In this document: in pieces, positions 37,003 to 45,087 of the stretch
Numbering within the stretch: the stretch's first letter is position 1
How the letters are laid out: each line of letters starts with the position of its first letter
NCBI RefSeq assembly: GCF_040253615.1
Contig: NZ_JBEJGY010000004.1
Span: 6,820,001 to 6,884,000 of the forward strand
Length of the DNA stretch: 64,000 nucleotides
DNA from: Streptomyces sp. Edi4
Lineage (GTDB): Bacteria; Actinomycetota; Actinomycetes; Streptomycetales; Streptomycetaceae
Reading direction: 5' to 3'
Notes under the pieces: model-generated
What the model was told of the DNA's origin: nothing
Seen by the model: the letters and a program-made list of their open reading frames with translations, nothing else
The model's database searches: none
Program-made: the position numbers and the translations under genes

Positions 37003-37365
37003 TCATCCGGCCGGTGTCAGCCAGCGCTGGGCGGCCTCCACGCTGTCGCCCCCGCTGGTGTTGAACGCGATCGCGGAGTCCGGGGCGTGCCGGCGTACCA
37101 GGTTCACGACCAGCTCGAAGAACGTGAGCAGAGGCTCCGGCTTACGAATGCCCCCGCCGATCACGACTACGTCCCAGGCCCGCTCGCTCAACGCGGCGAC
37201 CACCGTGGGTTCGGCCGTCTCGTCCAGCGTGATGAACGCCATGGACGCCTGGATTCCGTGCGTCCCGAAACGGGCGAGTTCGTTGTCGAGGGCCGAACGA
37301 AGGGCGTCGCCGTCCATCCCGGGAACGGCGTGCGGGTCGATACCGAGTACGAGTGCTGTGGGCAT
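37003..37365 (-). CDS. Conserved hypothetical protein (Rossmann-like)
   Basis: 120 residues: ALVLGIDPHAVPGMDG, AWDVVVIGGGIRKPEPLLTFFELV and HAPDSAIAFNTSGGDS. A small alpha/beta protein resembling a family that occurs alone in many bacteria without assigned function. No close neighbours on the same strand other than the DUF6891 gene 190 bases downstream. The intervening DNA (36813-37002) shows only GCGGGCCTCAT direct repeats. Confidence 0.7.
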   Translation of the reverse strand: MPTALVLGIDPHAVPGMDGDALRSALDNELARFGTHGIQASMAFITLDETAEPTVVAALSERAWDVVVIGGGIRKPEPLLTFFELVVNLVRRHAPDSAIAFNTSGGDSVEAAQRWLTPAG

Positions 37366-37484
37366 GCCATGGAGGACGATCTTGCGTCAGCGCCGGTTCC
37401 GGTCCTGGGGAGGCGGCTGCCGGGGCAACTGTGACGTGGGCGTGCGGCGTCGGAGATGCCCGGATGCCCGGAGTTGGGCGGCAG

Positions 37485-37498
37485 TGAGAGCGCTTTCA
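37485..37498. repeat. Dispersed palindrome site 19
   Basis: TGAGAGCGCTTTCA, one mismatch to the perfect 14-mer, intergenic, 120 bases upstream of the 37365 start. Confidence 0.75.
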
Positions 37499-37570
37499 CC
37501 CTGGATCCGGGGTCTGGGCCGGCCGTGACGGCTCGATGAACGAGGACGCCCTACTCACCGGCGCGCTGAG

Positions 37571-38917
37571 TCACCCGATTCCCTGCCGGTCCGGTTCCAG
37601 GGCGAAGGTGCGCTCGGCTGCCTCCGGTACTGCCGACGTGACCGCTTGGACGAGAAGTTCGCGGTGGCGCAGCAGTGGCCGGCGTCGTGATGGCGGAACG
37701 ATCCGGAGCAGATCGTCCAGGCCCGCCAGGATGCGGCGGGTGACCTGGGGGCTGCCCACCGCGCAGAGCCGGATCTCGGCGAAGGCGAGATCGACCACGT
37801 CGGCCCAGTCGGGTACGTCCTGGACGAGCCGGACCGTGCCCTTGGCGTCGGGATGCCCGACCGCCCCGAGCGGCCGGTCCGCGAGGGCGGTGAGCAGTTG
37901 GAGGATCCGGTCGAGGCACTGGACGGCGGTGGTGGGGTCGTTCACCGCGGCCGAGAGCGCTCTCAGGCCGATGTCGCAGAGCTGTCGGAGCCCGAACCCC
38001 AGATCCTGATGGAACGTGCGCTCCACACCGACCGACACGGTGCGGCGCAACGCGGTTCGCGGGAACACCTTGCTCCCGTCCGCGCCGTGCACCGAGAGGA
38101 GAGGGGTTCCCGGCACCACGAAGTCGCCGATCCGGGGGAGCAGCCGCAGCACCACGCCGTGGCGTCGCGCCACCCGGACCAGGCGTGCGATGTTCACGTC
38201 CCGCAGGACCCCGGCCCGCCCCTCGTACCCGACGCGGGCGAACTCGGGGCCGGGGTCGAACCCGTCGAGGTCGCCGCACGGCATCTTGTTCACGACCCGC
38301 AGCGCCTCGCCGGTGATCCGCTCGACGACGTACCCGGCCCGCATGAGTCGCAGCGTGGAGTTCACGTACGCGATGAAGAGGAAGAGGCTGAGCGCGACCA
38401 TCATCAGCGTCAGGACGCTCTGAACGAACGGGACGGTCGTCACCAGACGCGGATCGCTCTCGCTGTCGAACGAGGTCAGCACGAGCAGCGTCAGTGTGAA
38501 GGTCGCGAGGAACACGGCGAACGTCAGCTTGGTGATGCGGGACCGTACGAAGATCCGGACCACGCGGGGCGTGAAGTGGCCGCTCGCCATTTGAACCGCC
38601 ACCAGCGAAATGCTGAACACGACGCCGATGAAGGTCATCATCGCCGAGCTGACCGTGTTGATCACGGACTTGGCGTCGTTCACGATCCGGATGAGGTTGT
38701 CGACGTCGTCGAAGTCCTGGTGGTCCTGGAGCAGCCGGACGATGGCCGCGTCGGCTTCGCTCGCGGCGGCCCACACGACGAAGATCAGCACCATGGCCGC
38801 GGTCGGCGCGAACCAGTAGGTGTCGCGCAGATGCTCCCGCAACGGTGAGAGCGCTCTCGGCCGCCGGTATCCCGTGCCCTTGCGCTCGCCCGTGCCCGTG
38901 CCCTTGCCCTTGCTCAC
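37571..38917 (-). CDS. DUF2254 membrane protein
   Basis: 448 residues. Four hydrophobic helices in the first 200 residues (WFAPTAAMVLIFVVWAAA, VSSAMMTFIGVVFSISLVAV, FAVFLATFTLTLLVLTSF, LTLMMVALSLFLFIAYV) and a conserved cytoplasmic domain with RRTVSVGVERTFHQDLGFGLRQLCDIGLRALSAAVNDPTTA. DUF2254 proteins are widespread and uncharacterised; some resemble bestrophin-type or stretch-activated channels. Two palindrome copies fall inside (37952 and 38846), one in the same conserved motif as RALSAAVNDP. Start GTG 38917 has no clear ribosome site. Confidence 0.8.
   Translation of the reverse strand: MSKGKGTGTGERKGTGYRRPRALSPLREHLRDTYWFAPTAAMVLIFVVWAAASEADAAIVRLLQDHQDFDDVDNLIRIVNDAKSVINTVSSAMMTFIGVVFSISLVAVQMASGHFTPRVVRIFVRSRITKLTFAVFLATFTLTLLVLTSFDSESDPRLVTTVPFVQSVLTLMMVALSLFLFIAYVNSTLRLMRAGYVVERITGEALRVVNKMPCGDLDGFDPGPEFARVGYEGRAGVLRDVNIARLVRVARRHGVVLRLLPRIGDFVVPGTPLLSVHGADGSKVFPRTALRRTVSVGVERTFHQDLGFGLRQLCDIGLRALSAAVNDPTTAVQCLDRILQLLTALADRPLGAVGHPDAKGTVRLVQDVPDWADVVDLAFAEIRLCAVGSPQVTRRILAGLDDLLRIVPPSRRRPLLRHRELLVQAVTSAVPEAAERTFALEPDRQGIG
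37952..37965. repeat. Dispersed palindrome site 20
   Basis: CGAGAGCGCTCTCA, exact inner 12-mer, in the DUF2254 gene; antisense codons AGA GCG CTC TCG. Confidence 0.75.
38846..38859. repeat. Dispersed palindrome site 21
   Basis: TGAGAGCGCTCTCG, exact inner 12-mer, near the 5' end of the DUF2254 gene; antisense codons AGA GCG CTC TCA. The next copy is 22.7 kb away. Confidence 0.75.
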
Positions 38918-39112
38918 GCGGCGAGGCTAGGGCCGGCCCGCACGGCCGAGGACGTCGCGCCGCCGTGTGGTCCCCCAGGCGTACACACATTGGTCCTCAC
39001 GGCGTACGCATACGGACAACCGGGGCCCGAAGAATGGAGAGCACAGGGAGCCCGCGCCGAACGGGACAGGCAAGCGGCGCTCCCTTCCGCCGCCATCCAA
39101 GGAGACAGAGAC

Positions 39113-39580
39113 ATGCCCGCCGGCCTCACCCGCACCCGGACCGTCGTCCTTGCCGTCCTGGCGATCGCGGTGACGATCGGGTTCGCCGCGGTCGTGGCCG
39201 TTCCGGCGGCGAAGGACTGGTACCAGAACCGTCACGACGAGGCCGCCTCCTACCGGTCCGGCAAGGAGGCCAAGGGGGACCGCGCCTCCGTGCCGCGCTG
39301 GCTGCCCGACGACGCGAAGCACATCGAGTACGCGATGCGGACGACCGGCGGCGACCGTCTTCTGAAGGCCGCCCTCCCCGCGGCCACGCTCCCGCCCACC
39401 TGCGAGCCCCACAAGCCGGGGGCCGCCACCCGCCCGCCGGCCATCACCGCCTCCTGGTTCCCGAAGCGGGCCGGACAGCGCCCTCTCGCCCGCTGCGGGT
39501 CGTACAACGCGTATCTGGAGGGACACACGCTGTACGCGTGGCAGGTGAACGAGGACTGGGCCGCCGCGAACAGGGTCTGA
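39113..39580 (+). CDS. Single-pass membrane-anchored protein, unknown function
   Basis: 155 residues. One N-terminal helix (VVLAVLAIAVTIGFAAVVAV, about residues 10-30) precedes a basic outer domain with two Cys (PPTCEPHK and LARCGSYN) that could form a disulfide. I do not recognise the family. AAGGAG eight bases upstream supports ATG 39113. It lies just before the tRNA-Leu gene on the same strand with about 100 bases between. Confidence 0.7.
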   Translation: MPAGLTRTRTVVLAVLAIAVTIGFAAVVAVPAAKDWYQNRHDEAASYRSGKEAKGDRASVPRWLPDDAKHIEYAMRTTGGDRLLKAALPAATLPPTCEPHKPGAATRPPAITASWFPKRAGQRPLARCGSYNAYLEGHTLYAWQVNEDWAAANRV

Positions 39581-39607
39581 CCGATCGCCTGACCTTGCAC
39601 TATGCGG

Positions 39608-39637
39608 GTGAACAGCGCCTCAAACCCCTGGTAGAGT
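39608..39637 (+). promoter_or_regulatory. Likely promoter of tRNA-Leu
   Basis: GTGAAC (39608-39613) and TAGAGT (39632-39637) with an 18-base spacer match the streptomycete vegetative consensus (TTGACA, TAGRRT) well in the -10. Transcription would begin about 35 bases before the tRNA. Confidence 0.55.
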
Positions 39638-39680
39638 TCTCTATGTCGCCGCGGGGAACACGCCGCGAGACAGACACCTT

Positions 39681-39768
39681 GTCCGGGTGGCGGAATGGCA
39701 GACGCGCTAGCTTGAGGTGCTAGTGCCCTTTATCGGGCGTGGGGGTTCAAGTCCCCCCTCGGACACCA
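39681..39768 (+). tRNA. tRNA-Leu (anticodon GAG)
   Basis: Cloverleaf folds fully: acceptor GTCCGGG with CTCGGAC (one G-T), D-arm with TGGCGGAATGGCAGACGCG, anticodon stem CTAGC/GCTAG with loop TTGAGGT (GAG at 39714-39716), a long variable arm TGCCCTTTATCGGGC typical of leucine, and GGGGG-TTCAAGT-CCCCC. The discriminator A and CCA (39766-39768) are encoded. Reads CUC and CUU codons. Confidence 0.95.
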
Positions 39769-39774
39769 CCAGCC

Positions 39775-39803
39775 AAAAGACCCCAGTTCATCTGGGGTCT
39801 TTT
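39775..39803. terminator. Bidirectional terminator for tRNA-Leu and the glycosyltransferase
   Basis: AAAAGACCCCAG (39775-39786) pairs exactly with CTGGGGTCTTTT (39792-39803), loop TTCAT. It has T-runs on both strands. The stop codon of the convergent glycosyltransferase (39788-39790) lies in the loop, so its last codons form one arm. Confidence 0.9.
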
Positions 39804-41059
39804 GCGTTGCCGCGGTCCAGCAGGCGCTCCACCGCAGCGACCGTGCGGGCGGCGCCGTCCTCGGCGGCGAGTGCCGTGGCCAGGCTCCGGGCGCGGTCCG
39901 TGTGGTTCCGCTCGTGCACCGCGGCGTGGATCAGTGCCGCGAGGCGGTCGGGGGCCAGCTCGGTGATGGGCAGGAAGCCGGGGCTCACACCGAGGGAGAC
40001 CAGGCGGCGCGACCAGAAGGGGGCGTCGCCGAACGTGGGGATGCCCACCGCGGGCACGCCCGCGCGCAGGCCCGCGCCCGTGGTGCCCGCGCCCATGTGG
40101 TGGACCACGGCGGCGGTGCGCGGGAACAGCCAGCCGTGCGGTACGTCCCCGATGGTCAGTACGTCGTCGCCGGTGAGGTCGAGGCCCGCGGTGCCGGACT
40201 GGACGACGGCCCGCACCTTCGCCTTGCGCAGGGCCGCCGTGATCAGCTCGCCGAGCCGCTCGCCGTCGCGCGGGTCGCCCGCGCTGCCCAGGCCGACGCG
40301 GACCGGCGCGGGTCCCGCGTCGAGGAAGTCGACCAGTTCCCGCGACGGTTGCCGGCCGGGCGGCTCGTGGGGCCACCAGTAGCCGACCACGTCCACGCCG
40401 GGCCGCCAGTCCGCGGGACGCGGCACCACGGAGGGGCTGAAGCCGTAGTGGACGGGCCAGCGCTCCTCGGCGGTGCGGCGCAGCGTCTGCGCGGTGGTGA
40501 GCCGGGGCACGCCGAGCCGCGCGCAGAACTCCGGTGAGCTCGACCACGGGGTGAGTCCCGTGGTGAACATGAGCTGACCGAGGCAGCGGTTGGCCCAGCG
40601 GCCCAGCGAGGCGACGCCGATGGGCGGCGGGAAGTCCCCTGTGGGATGCAGGGGTTGCAGGCCCAGGCCCATGCTGGGCAGGCCGAGGGCTTTCGCCAGG
40701 TGGTAGCCGTGGAACGTCGTGAGGCCGCTGCACACCAGGACGTCGGTCTCCTTCTCGGCCGCCGCGATCAGGCCGTCGCCGAGTTCCGTCAGGTGCTGGA
40801 GTATCCGCTTCAGCCAGCGGCCGGTGCCCAGTATTTCGCCGAGGCTCTTCTTCTTGAGGCGGCCCTGTTCATTGACGCCGAGCAGGCTCGGGTCGCCCGG
40901 CAGTAGGCGGAATTCCGCATTGCTGTCCGTGACTTGCCGCTCGAATGCTCTGTACGTCGCGATGGCGACGGAGTGTCCCGCCGCCTGGAGTCGGACGCCG
41001 AGGCCGATGAGCGGTGCTATGTCACCGTGCGTTCCGGTGCCGATCAGGAGGACGGTCAT
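39788..41059 (-). CDS. UDP-glycosyltransferase (GT1, MGT-like)
   Basis: 423 residues. GTGTHGDIAPLIGLGVRLQAAGHSV opens the N-terminal acceptor domain; the C-terminal donor half has VRVGLGSAGDP, GDVPHGWLFPRTAAVVHHMGAGTTGAGLRAGVPAVGIP, the GT1 signature with its conserved HHMGAGTT. It resembles sterol and macrolide glycosyltransferases and is divergent from the P450-terpene operon (starts 41059 and 41187). It is therefore a good candidate for glycosylating the oxidised terpene product. The last four codons overlap a terminator. Confidence 0.85.
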   Translation of the reverse strand: MTVLLIGTGTHGDIAPLIGLGVRLQAAGHSVAIATYRAFERQVTDSNAEFRLLPGDPSLLGVNEQGRLKKKSLGEILGTGRWLKRILQHLTELGDGLIAAAEKETDVLVCSGLTTFHGYHLAKALGLPSMGLGLQPLHPTGDFPPPIGVASLGRWANRCLGQLMFTTGLTPWSSSPEFCARLGVPRLTTAQTLRRTAEERWPVHYGFSPSVVPRPADWRPGVDVVGYWWPHEPPGRQPSRELVDFLDAGPAPVRVGLGSAGDPRDGERLGELITAALRKAKVRAVVQSGTAGLDLTGDDVLTIGDVPHGWLFPRTAAVVHHMGAGTTGAGLRAGVPAVGIPTFGDAPFWSRRLVSLGVSPGFLPITELAPDRLAALIHAAVHERNHTDRARSLATALAAEDGAARTVAAVERLLDRGNAKDPR

Positions 41060-41186
41060 GGCGGCATCGTACGGCCGGATCTCCTTGCTGTCGCCGTGAA
41101 ATCTCCGCGATAACGAGGCGATATTGCGGGCGACTAAATTCCCCGAAAGTTGCGTGCCCCAGCTCCCGATGTCACGAGGAACTCAC

Positions 41187-42584
41187 GTGTCCAGCACACC
41201 CGTCGGATCAAGGCTGCCCGATTTGGAGGGCTCACCTCCCCGACCTGTTCCACGATTGAGTCCGCGTGAGAATCTGGTCGGACTCAGAGAAATACGGCGC
41301 GACCAACTCGGCTTCCTGGTGCGTTCGGTGGAGACCCACGGCGATATTTTCCGGCTGCGTCTCGGCGGACTTCCCACCGTGCTGATCAATCATCCGGACT
41401 ACCTCCAGCACGTCCTGGTCGATCACCACCAGAACTACGACAAGGACAACTTCCTCTACCGCGCCACCCGCACGGTGCTGCGCGAGGGGCTCATCGCCAA
41501 CAAGGGCGGCGAGTCGTGGCGGACGCACCGCAAGCTGATGCAGCCCTCGTTCCACCGCTCCAGCGTGGCCGGGTTCACCACCAACATCAGCGATCTGACC
41601 GCCGGGCTGCTGCGGGCCTGGGAGGCGCACGCCGACGCGGGTGATCCCGTCGAGGTCACCGCCGACGTCGCCGATCTGGCGTTGAAGATCGTGCTGCGCG
41701 CGCTCTTCGGGGTGGACGCCGAGGAGCGCGGGCGGCGTTTCGAGCGGGACTTCCTCGAGGTGAACGCGATCGCCGGGAACTTCTTCCGGTTCCCGTTCCC
41801 GCCGCTGTCCTGGTACTCGCCGTCCCGCAACCGGCTGCGCGCGCTCATCAAGGAGATGGACGCCTTCATCGCGCACCTCATCGCGGCGCGCATGGAACAC
41901 GAGAGCGACCGGCCCGATCTGTTCACCCTGCTCCTGAACTCGCTCGACGAGGAGACCGGGACGGGGCTCACGCACGATCAGCTGACCAACGAGATCCTCG
42001 CCATGATCATCGCGGGGTACGAGACGTCCAGCAATTCCATCTCGTGGATCTTCCACCAGCTCGCCGAGCACCCCGACGTCCAGCGCCGGGTGCAGGAGGA
42101 GGTGGACGGGGTCCTCGACGGGCGGGTTCCCACCTTCGAGGACCTGCCGAACCTGTCGTACACGCGGCAGGTCATCGACGAGACGCTGCGCCTGTTCACA
42201 CCCGCGTGGCAGACGATGCGGCACGCGGTCGACGAGGACGTCATCGGCGGCTACCGGATCCCGAAGGGGACCGACGTCTATCTGAATCTGTTCACGTTCC
42301 ACCGGCACCCGGAATTCTGGCCGGAGCCGACCCGGTTCGACCCCGAGCGTTTCACGCCCGAGGAAATCGCCAAGCGCCCGCGCAGCGCGTACCAGCCCTT
42401 CGGCAGTGGTCCGCGTTACTGCCTCGGCAAGCAATTCGCACTCACCGAGCTGCACATCATCACCGTCATGCTCGCCCAGACCTTTCATGTCACGAAGCCG
42501 GCCGGACAACCGCCGGTGGGATTCGCTCCGCTCATCACGCTGCACCCCAAGGGCGGCATACAGCTGACACTGCAACGCCGCTGA
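41187..42584 (+). CDS. Cytochrome P450 (first of pair)
   Basis: 465 residues. The I-helix IIAGYETSSNSISW, the Glu-x-x-Arg in ETLRLFTPAW, FDPERFTPEE and the haem loop FGSGPRYCLGKQFAL with the ligand Cys are complete. It should hydroxylate or otherwise oxidise the terpene made by the cyclase downstream. GTG 41187 is chosen because CGAGGA lies six bases upstream; ATG 41169 has no ribosome site. It starts the four-gene operon running to 46115, 23 bases before the second P450. The sequence is about the eukaryotic-like length and fold seen in diterpene clusters. Confidence 0.9.
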   Translation: MSSTPVGSRLPDLEGSPPRPVPRLSPRENLVGLREIRRDQLGFLVRSVETHGDIFRLRLGGLPTVLINHPDYLQHVLVDHHQNYDKDNFLYRATRTVLREGLIANKGGESWRTHRKLMQPSFHRSSVAGFTTNISDLTAGLLRAWEAHADAGDPVEVTADVADLALKIVLRALFGVDAEERGRRFERDFLEVNAIAGNFFRFPFPPLSWYSPSRNRLRALIKEMDAFIAHLIAARMEHESDRPDLFTLLLNSLDEETGTGLTHDQLTNEILAMIIAGYETSSNSISWIFHQLAEHPDVQRRVQEEVDGVLDGRVPTFEDLPNLSYTRQVIDETLRLFTPAWQTMRHAVDEDVIGGYRIPKGTDVYLNLFTFHRHPEFWPEPTRFDPERFTPEEIAKRPRSAYQPFGSGPRYCLGKQFALTELHIITVMLAQTFHVTKPAGQPPVGFAPLITLHPKGGIQLTLQRR

Positions 42585-42607
42585 CGCCCCACCTATCGAG
42601 GTCATGA

Positions 42608-44035
42608 ATGTCCCTGACTCCGCTCGACCGCGCCGCACGCCGGTTGCGTCCCCGGAAGAATTCTCCGCTGAAAGAGATTCCGACCATCAGGGCACGGGAC
42701 GGCATCGGCGGCACGCTCGCCTTCAAGCGTGACCAACTCGCCTTTCTCGGCGGCGGTCTCGAGCGGCACGGGGACATCTTCCGTTTCCGGCTGCTCGGCC
42801 TGCCGATGGTGATGGTGAACCACCCGGACTACATCCGGCACGTGCTCGTCGACCGCGGCGAGCAGTACGACAAGGACGCCGTGCTCTTCAAGGTGGTCAG
42901 GCCCGTGCTGCGCAAGGGGCTCATCGCCAACGCGGACATGGAGCTGTGGCGCAGGCAGCGGCGCATGATGGCGCCGCACTTCACGCCGCGCACGGTCGGC
43001 GCGTTCGCCAGGAACATGACCGACGAGACCGTCCGCATGCTGGAACGCTGGGAGCGCGGCGAGGGGGCCCGCGGGCCCGGGGGGACGCTCGACGTCACCG
43101 ACGAGATCGGCCAGCTGGCGCTGCGCATCGTCAACAGGTCGCTGTTCAGCGCCGATGTGAGCACGTCCGCGCAGGCCTTCGAGCGGGCCTTCGGCGAGGC
43201 GAACAGTATCCTCGGCGCTTTCTTCCGCTTCCCGTTCCCGCCGCTGAGCGTCCCGACGCCGCGCAACGAGCGGCTGCGCAGGGCCATCAACGACATGGAC
43301 GCGTTCGTCTCCGGGTTCATCACCCAGCGGCTGCGCGAGGACACCCCCGCGGGCGAGGAACCCGATCTGCTGACCCTGCTGTTGCACTCCGTGGACGAGG
43401 AGGACGGCAAGGGGATGGACCTGGAGCAGCTGCACCACGAGGTCCTGAACATCTGCATCGGCGCCTACGAGACGACCACCAACACCCTGTCCTGGGCCTT
43501 CTACCTGCTGGCCGGACACCCCGAGATCGAGGAGCGGCTGCACGCCGAGGTCGATCAGGTGCTCGGCGGGCGGGTGCCGGAGTTCGAGGACCTGCCGAAG
43601 CTGTCGTACGCCCGGATGGTCGCCGAGGAGACGCTGCGCATCTACTCCCCCGCCTACCAGTTCATGCGGCGGGCGCGCGAGGAGGACGAGATCGACGGGC
43701 ACCGGATGCCGGCTGGTACCAACGTCCTGATCAACAGCTACTTCCTGCACCGGCACCCGGACTTCTGGGACGACCCGGAGCGCTTCGATCCCGAGCGGTT
43801 CACACCCGAGCAGGTCGCGAGGCGTCCCAAGCACGCCTACGTCCCCTTCGGCAGCGGCCACCGTATCTGCATCGGCAAGCACTTCGCCCTCGCCGAACTC
43901 ACCCTGGTGCTCGCCACGGTGGGCCGCACCCACCGTCTCGTCCGGCCGGCGGGCTCGCCCGACGTGCACCCGGAGGCGCTGATCACGCTGCATCCCAAGG
44001 GCGGGGTGCACCTGCGGCCGGAGCCGCGCTCATGA
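42608..44035 (+). CDS. Cytochrome P450 (second of pair)
   Basis: 475 residues. The same order of motifs as the first P450: IGAYETTTNTLSW in the I helix, EETLRIYSPAY, FDPERFTPEQVARRPK and FGSGHRICIGKHFAL. The two share clear blocks (HGDIFR, NHPDY, RFPFPPLS) and look like an old tandem duplication, with enough divergence for different regiochemistry. GAGG sits six bases upstream of ATG 42608. Its TGA overlaps the cyclase ATG (ATGA), indicating coupled translation. Confidence 0.9.
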   Translation: MSLTPLDRAARRLRPRKNSPLKEIPTIRARDGIGGTLAFKRDQLAFLGGGLERHGDIFRFRLLGLPMVMVNHPDYIRHVLVDRGEQYDKDAVLFKVVRPVLRKGLIANADMELWRRQRRMMAPHFTPRTVGAFARNMTDETVRMLERWERGEGARGPGGTLDVTDEIGQLALRIVNRSLFSADVSTSAQAFERAFGEANSILGAFFRFPFPPLSVPTPRNERLRRAINDMDAFVSGFITQRLREDTPAGEEPDLLTLLLHSVDEEDGKGMDLEQLHHEVLNICIGAYETTTNTLSWAFYLLAGHPEIEERLHAEVDQVLGGRVPEFEDLPKLSYARMVAEETLRIYSPAYQFMRRAREEDEIDGHRMPAGTNVLINSYFLHRHPDFWDDPERFDPERFTPEQVARRPKHAYVPFGSGHRICIGKHFALAELTLVLATVGRTHRLVRPAGSPDVHPEALITLHPKGGVHLRPEPRS

Positions 44036-45087
44036 CGAAGCCGACGACCGCCGACAGGCCGGAGGGGCCCGTGCCGCAGATCCTCAACCCGTTCCCGTAC
44101 CAGGTGAGTCCGTACGTCGAGCAGGCGCGAGCCCACCTCGGGGAGTGGACCCGGCGGATCGGTCTGGTGCGGCGCGAGGCGGCCAGGCGGCGGTTCGAGA
44201 AGGCGGATTTCGGCTGGTTCGCCGCCCTGGTGTACCCGACCGCGGACGCCGAGCGCCTTGATCTGATGGCGGACTGGTTCGCCTGGCTCTTCCTCGTCGA
44301 CGACCAGTTGGACGACGGCAGCGTGGGGCGCAGCCCGGAGCAGGTGCGCGAGGTGGTGGGCGGGATGCGAGCCGTCCTGGAGAGCGCCGACCACGGCGCG
44401 GCCGCCTCGGTGGACCCCGCGCTTCCGGCGGCCGTCTCGTCCCTCGCCGACCTGTGGCTGCGCTCCTCGGAGGTGACCACGGCCCACTGGCGCCGCCGGT
44501 TCGTGCAGCACTTGGACGACTGCCTGACCACGGCGGCGACCTGGGAGGCGGGGAACCGACACGCGGGCGTCGTCCCCGACGAGGAGACGTACATCGAGAA
44601 GCGCAGGCACACCGGCGCGATCTATGTGTGCATGGACTTCATCGACATGGTCGAGCGGATCGACGTACCGGTGGCCGTCTATGAGAGCGCGGAGTTCACG
44701 GCGGCCCTCGACGCGGCGTGCGACGTCGTGTGCTGGACCAACGACGTCTACTCGCTGGAGAAGGAGCGGGCCATGGGCGAGGTCCACAACCTCGTCCACG
44801 TGGTGGAGCACCACCGGGGTCTTGACGGGGAGAAGGCGCTCGCCCACGTCGTCGGCGCGACGTCGGCGCGGACCGAGGAGTTCCTGGCGCGGGAGAGCGA
44901 ACTGCTGGAGGCGTACCCGGAGCACTCGGCGGTCCTCACGCCGTATCTGGCGGGGATGCGGACCTGGATGCGGGGCAATCTCGACTGGTCGCGCCGGACC
45001 AAGCGGTACCAGGCCGCCGAGGTGGCCGACGACAGCCGGCGCCCCGACGCCTATCTGGAGTCGGTCCTGACGAGGGCCGAGCATTGA
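44032..45087 (+). CDS. Class I terpene cyclase
   Basis: 351 residues. The first metal motif is DDQLDD (residues 90-95), the second NSE triad is NDVYSLEKE (Asn237, Ser241, Glu245), and the pyrophosphate-sensing Arg lies about 46 residues before it (RRHTGAI). A closing RRTKRYQ fits the Arg-Tyr pair. It ionises an isoprenyl diphosphate and cyclises it. A polyprenyl synthase next door points to a C15 or C20 substrate made in situ, more likely C20, but this cannot be fixed from sequence. Stop overlaps the next start (TTGA). Confidence 0.9.
   Translation: MTKPTTADRPEGPVPQILNPFPYQVSPYVEQARAHLGEWTRRIGLVRREAARRRFEKADFGWFAALVYPTADAERLDLMADWFAWLFLVDDQLDDGSVGRSPEQVREVVGGMRAVLESADHGAAASVDPALPAAVSSLADLWLRSSEVTTAHWRRRFVQHLDDCLTTAATWEAGNRHAGVVPDEETYIEKRRHTGAIYVCMDFIDMVERIDVPVAVYESAEFTAALDAACDVVCWTNDVYSLEKERAMGEVHNLVHVVEHHRGLDGEKALAHVVGATSARTEEFLARESELLEAYPEHSAVLTPYLAGMRTWMRGNLDWSRRTKRYQAAEVADDSRRPDAYLESVLTRAEH

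Noticed and set aside
39681..39768. tRNA-Leu as an integration site with an island behind it
   Set aside because: I find no integrase and no duplicated tRNA 3' end downstream; the terpene genes have normal composition for the genome.
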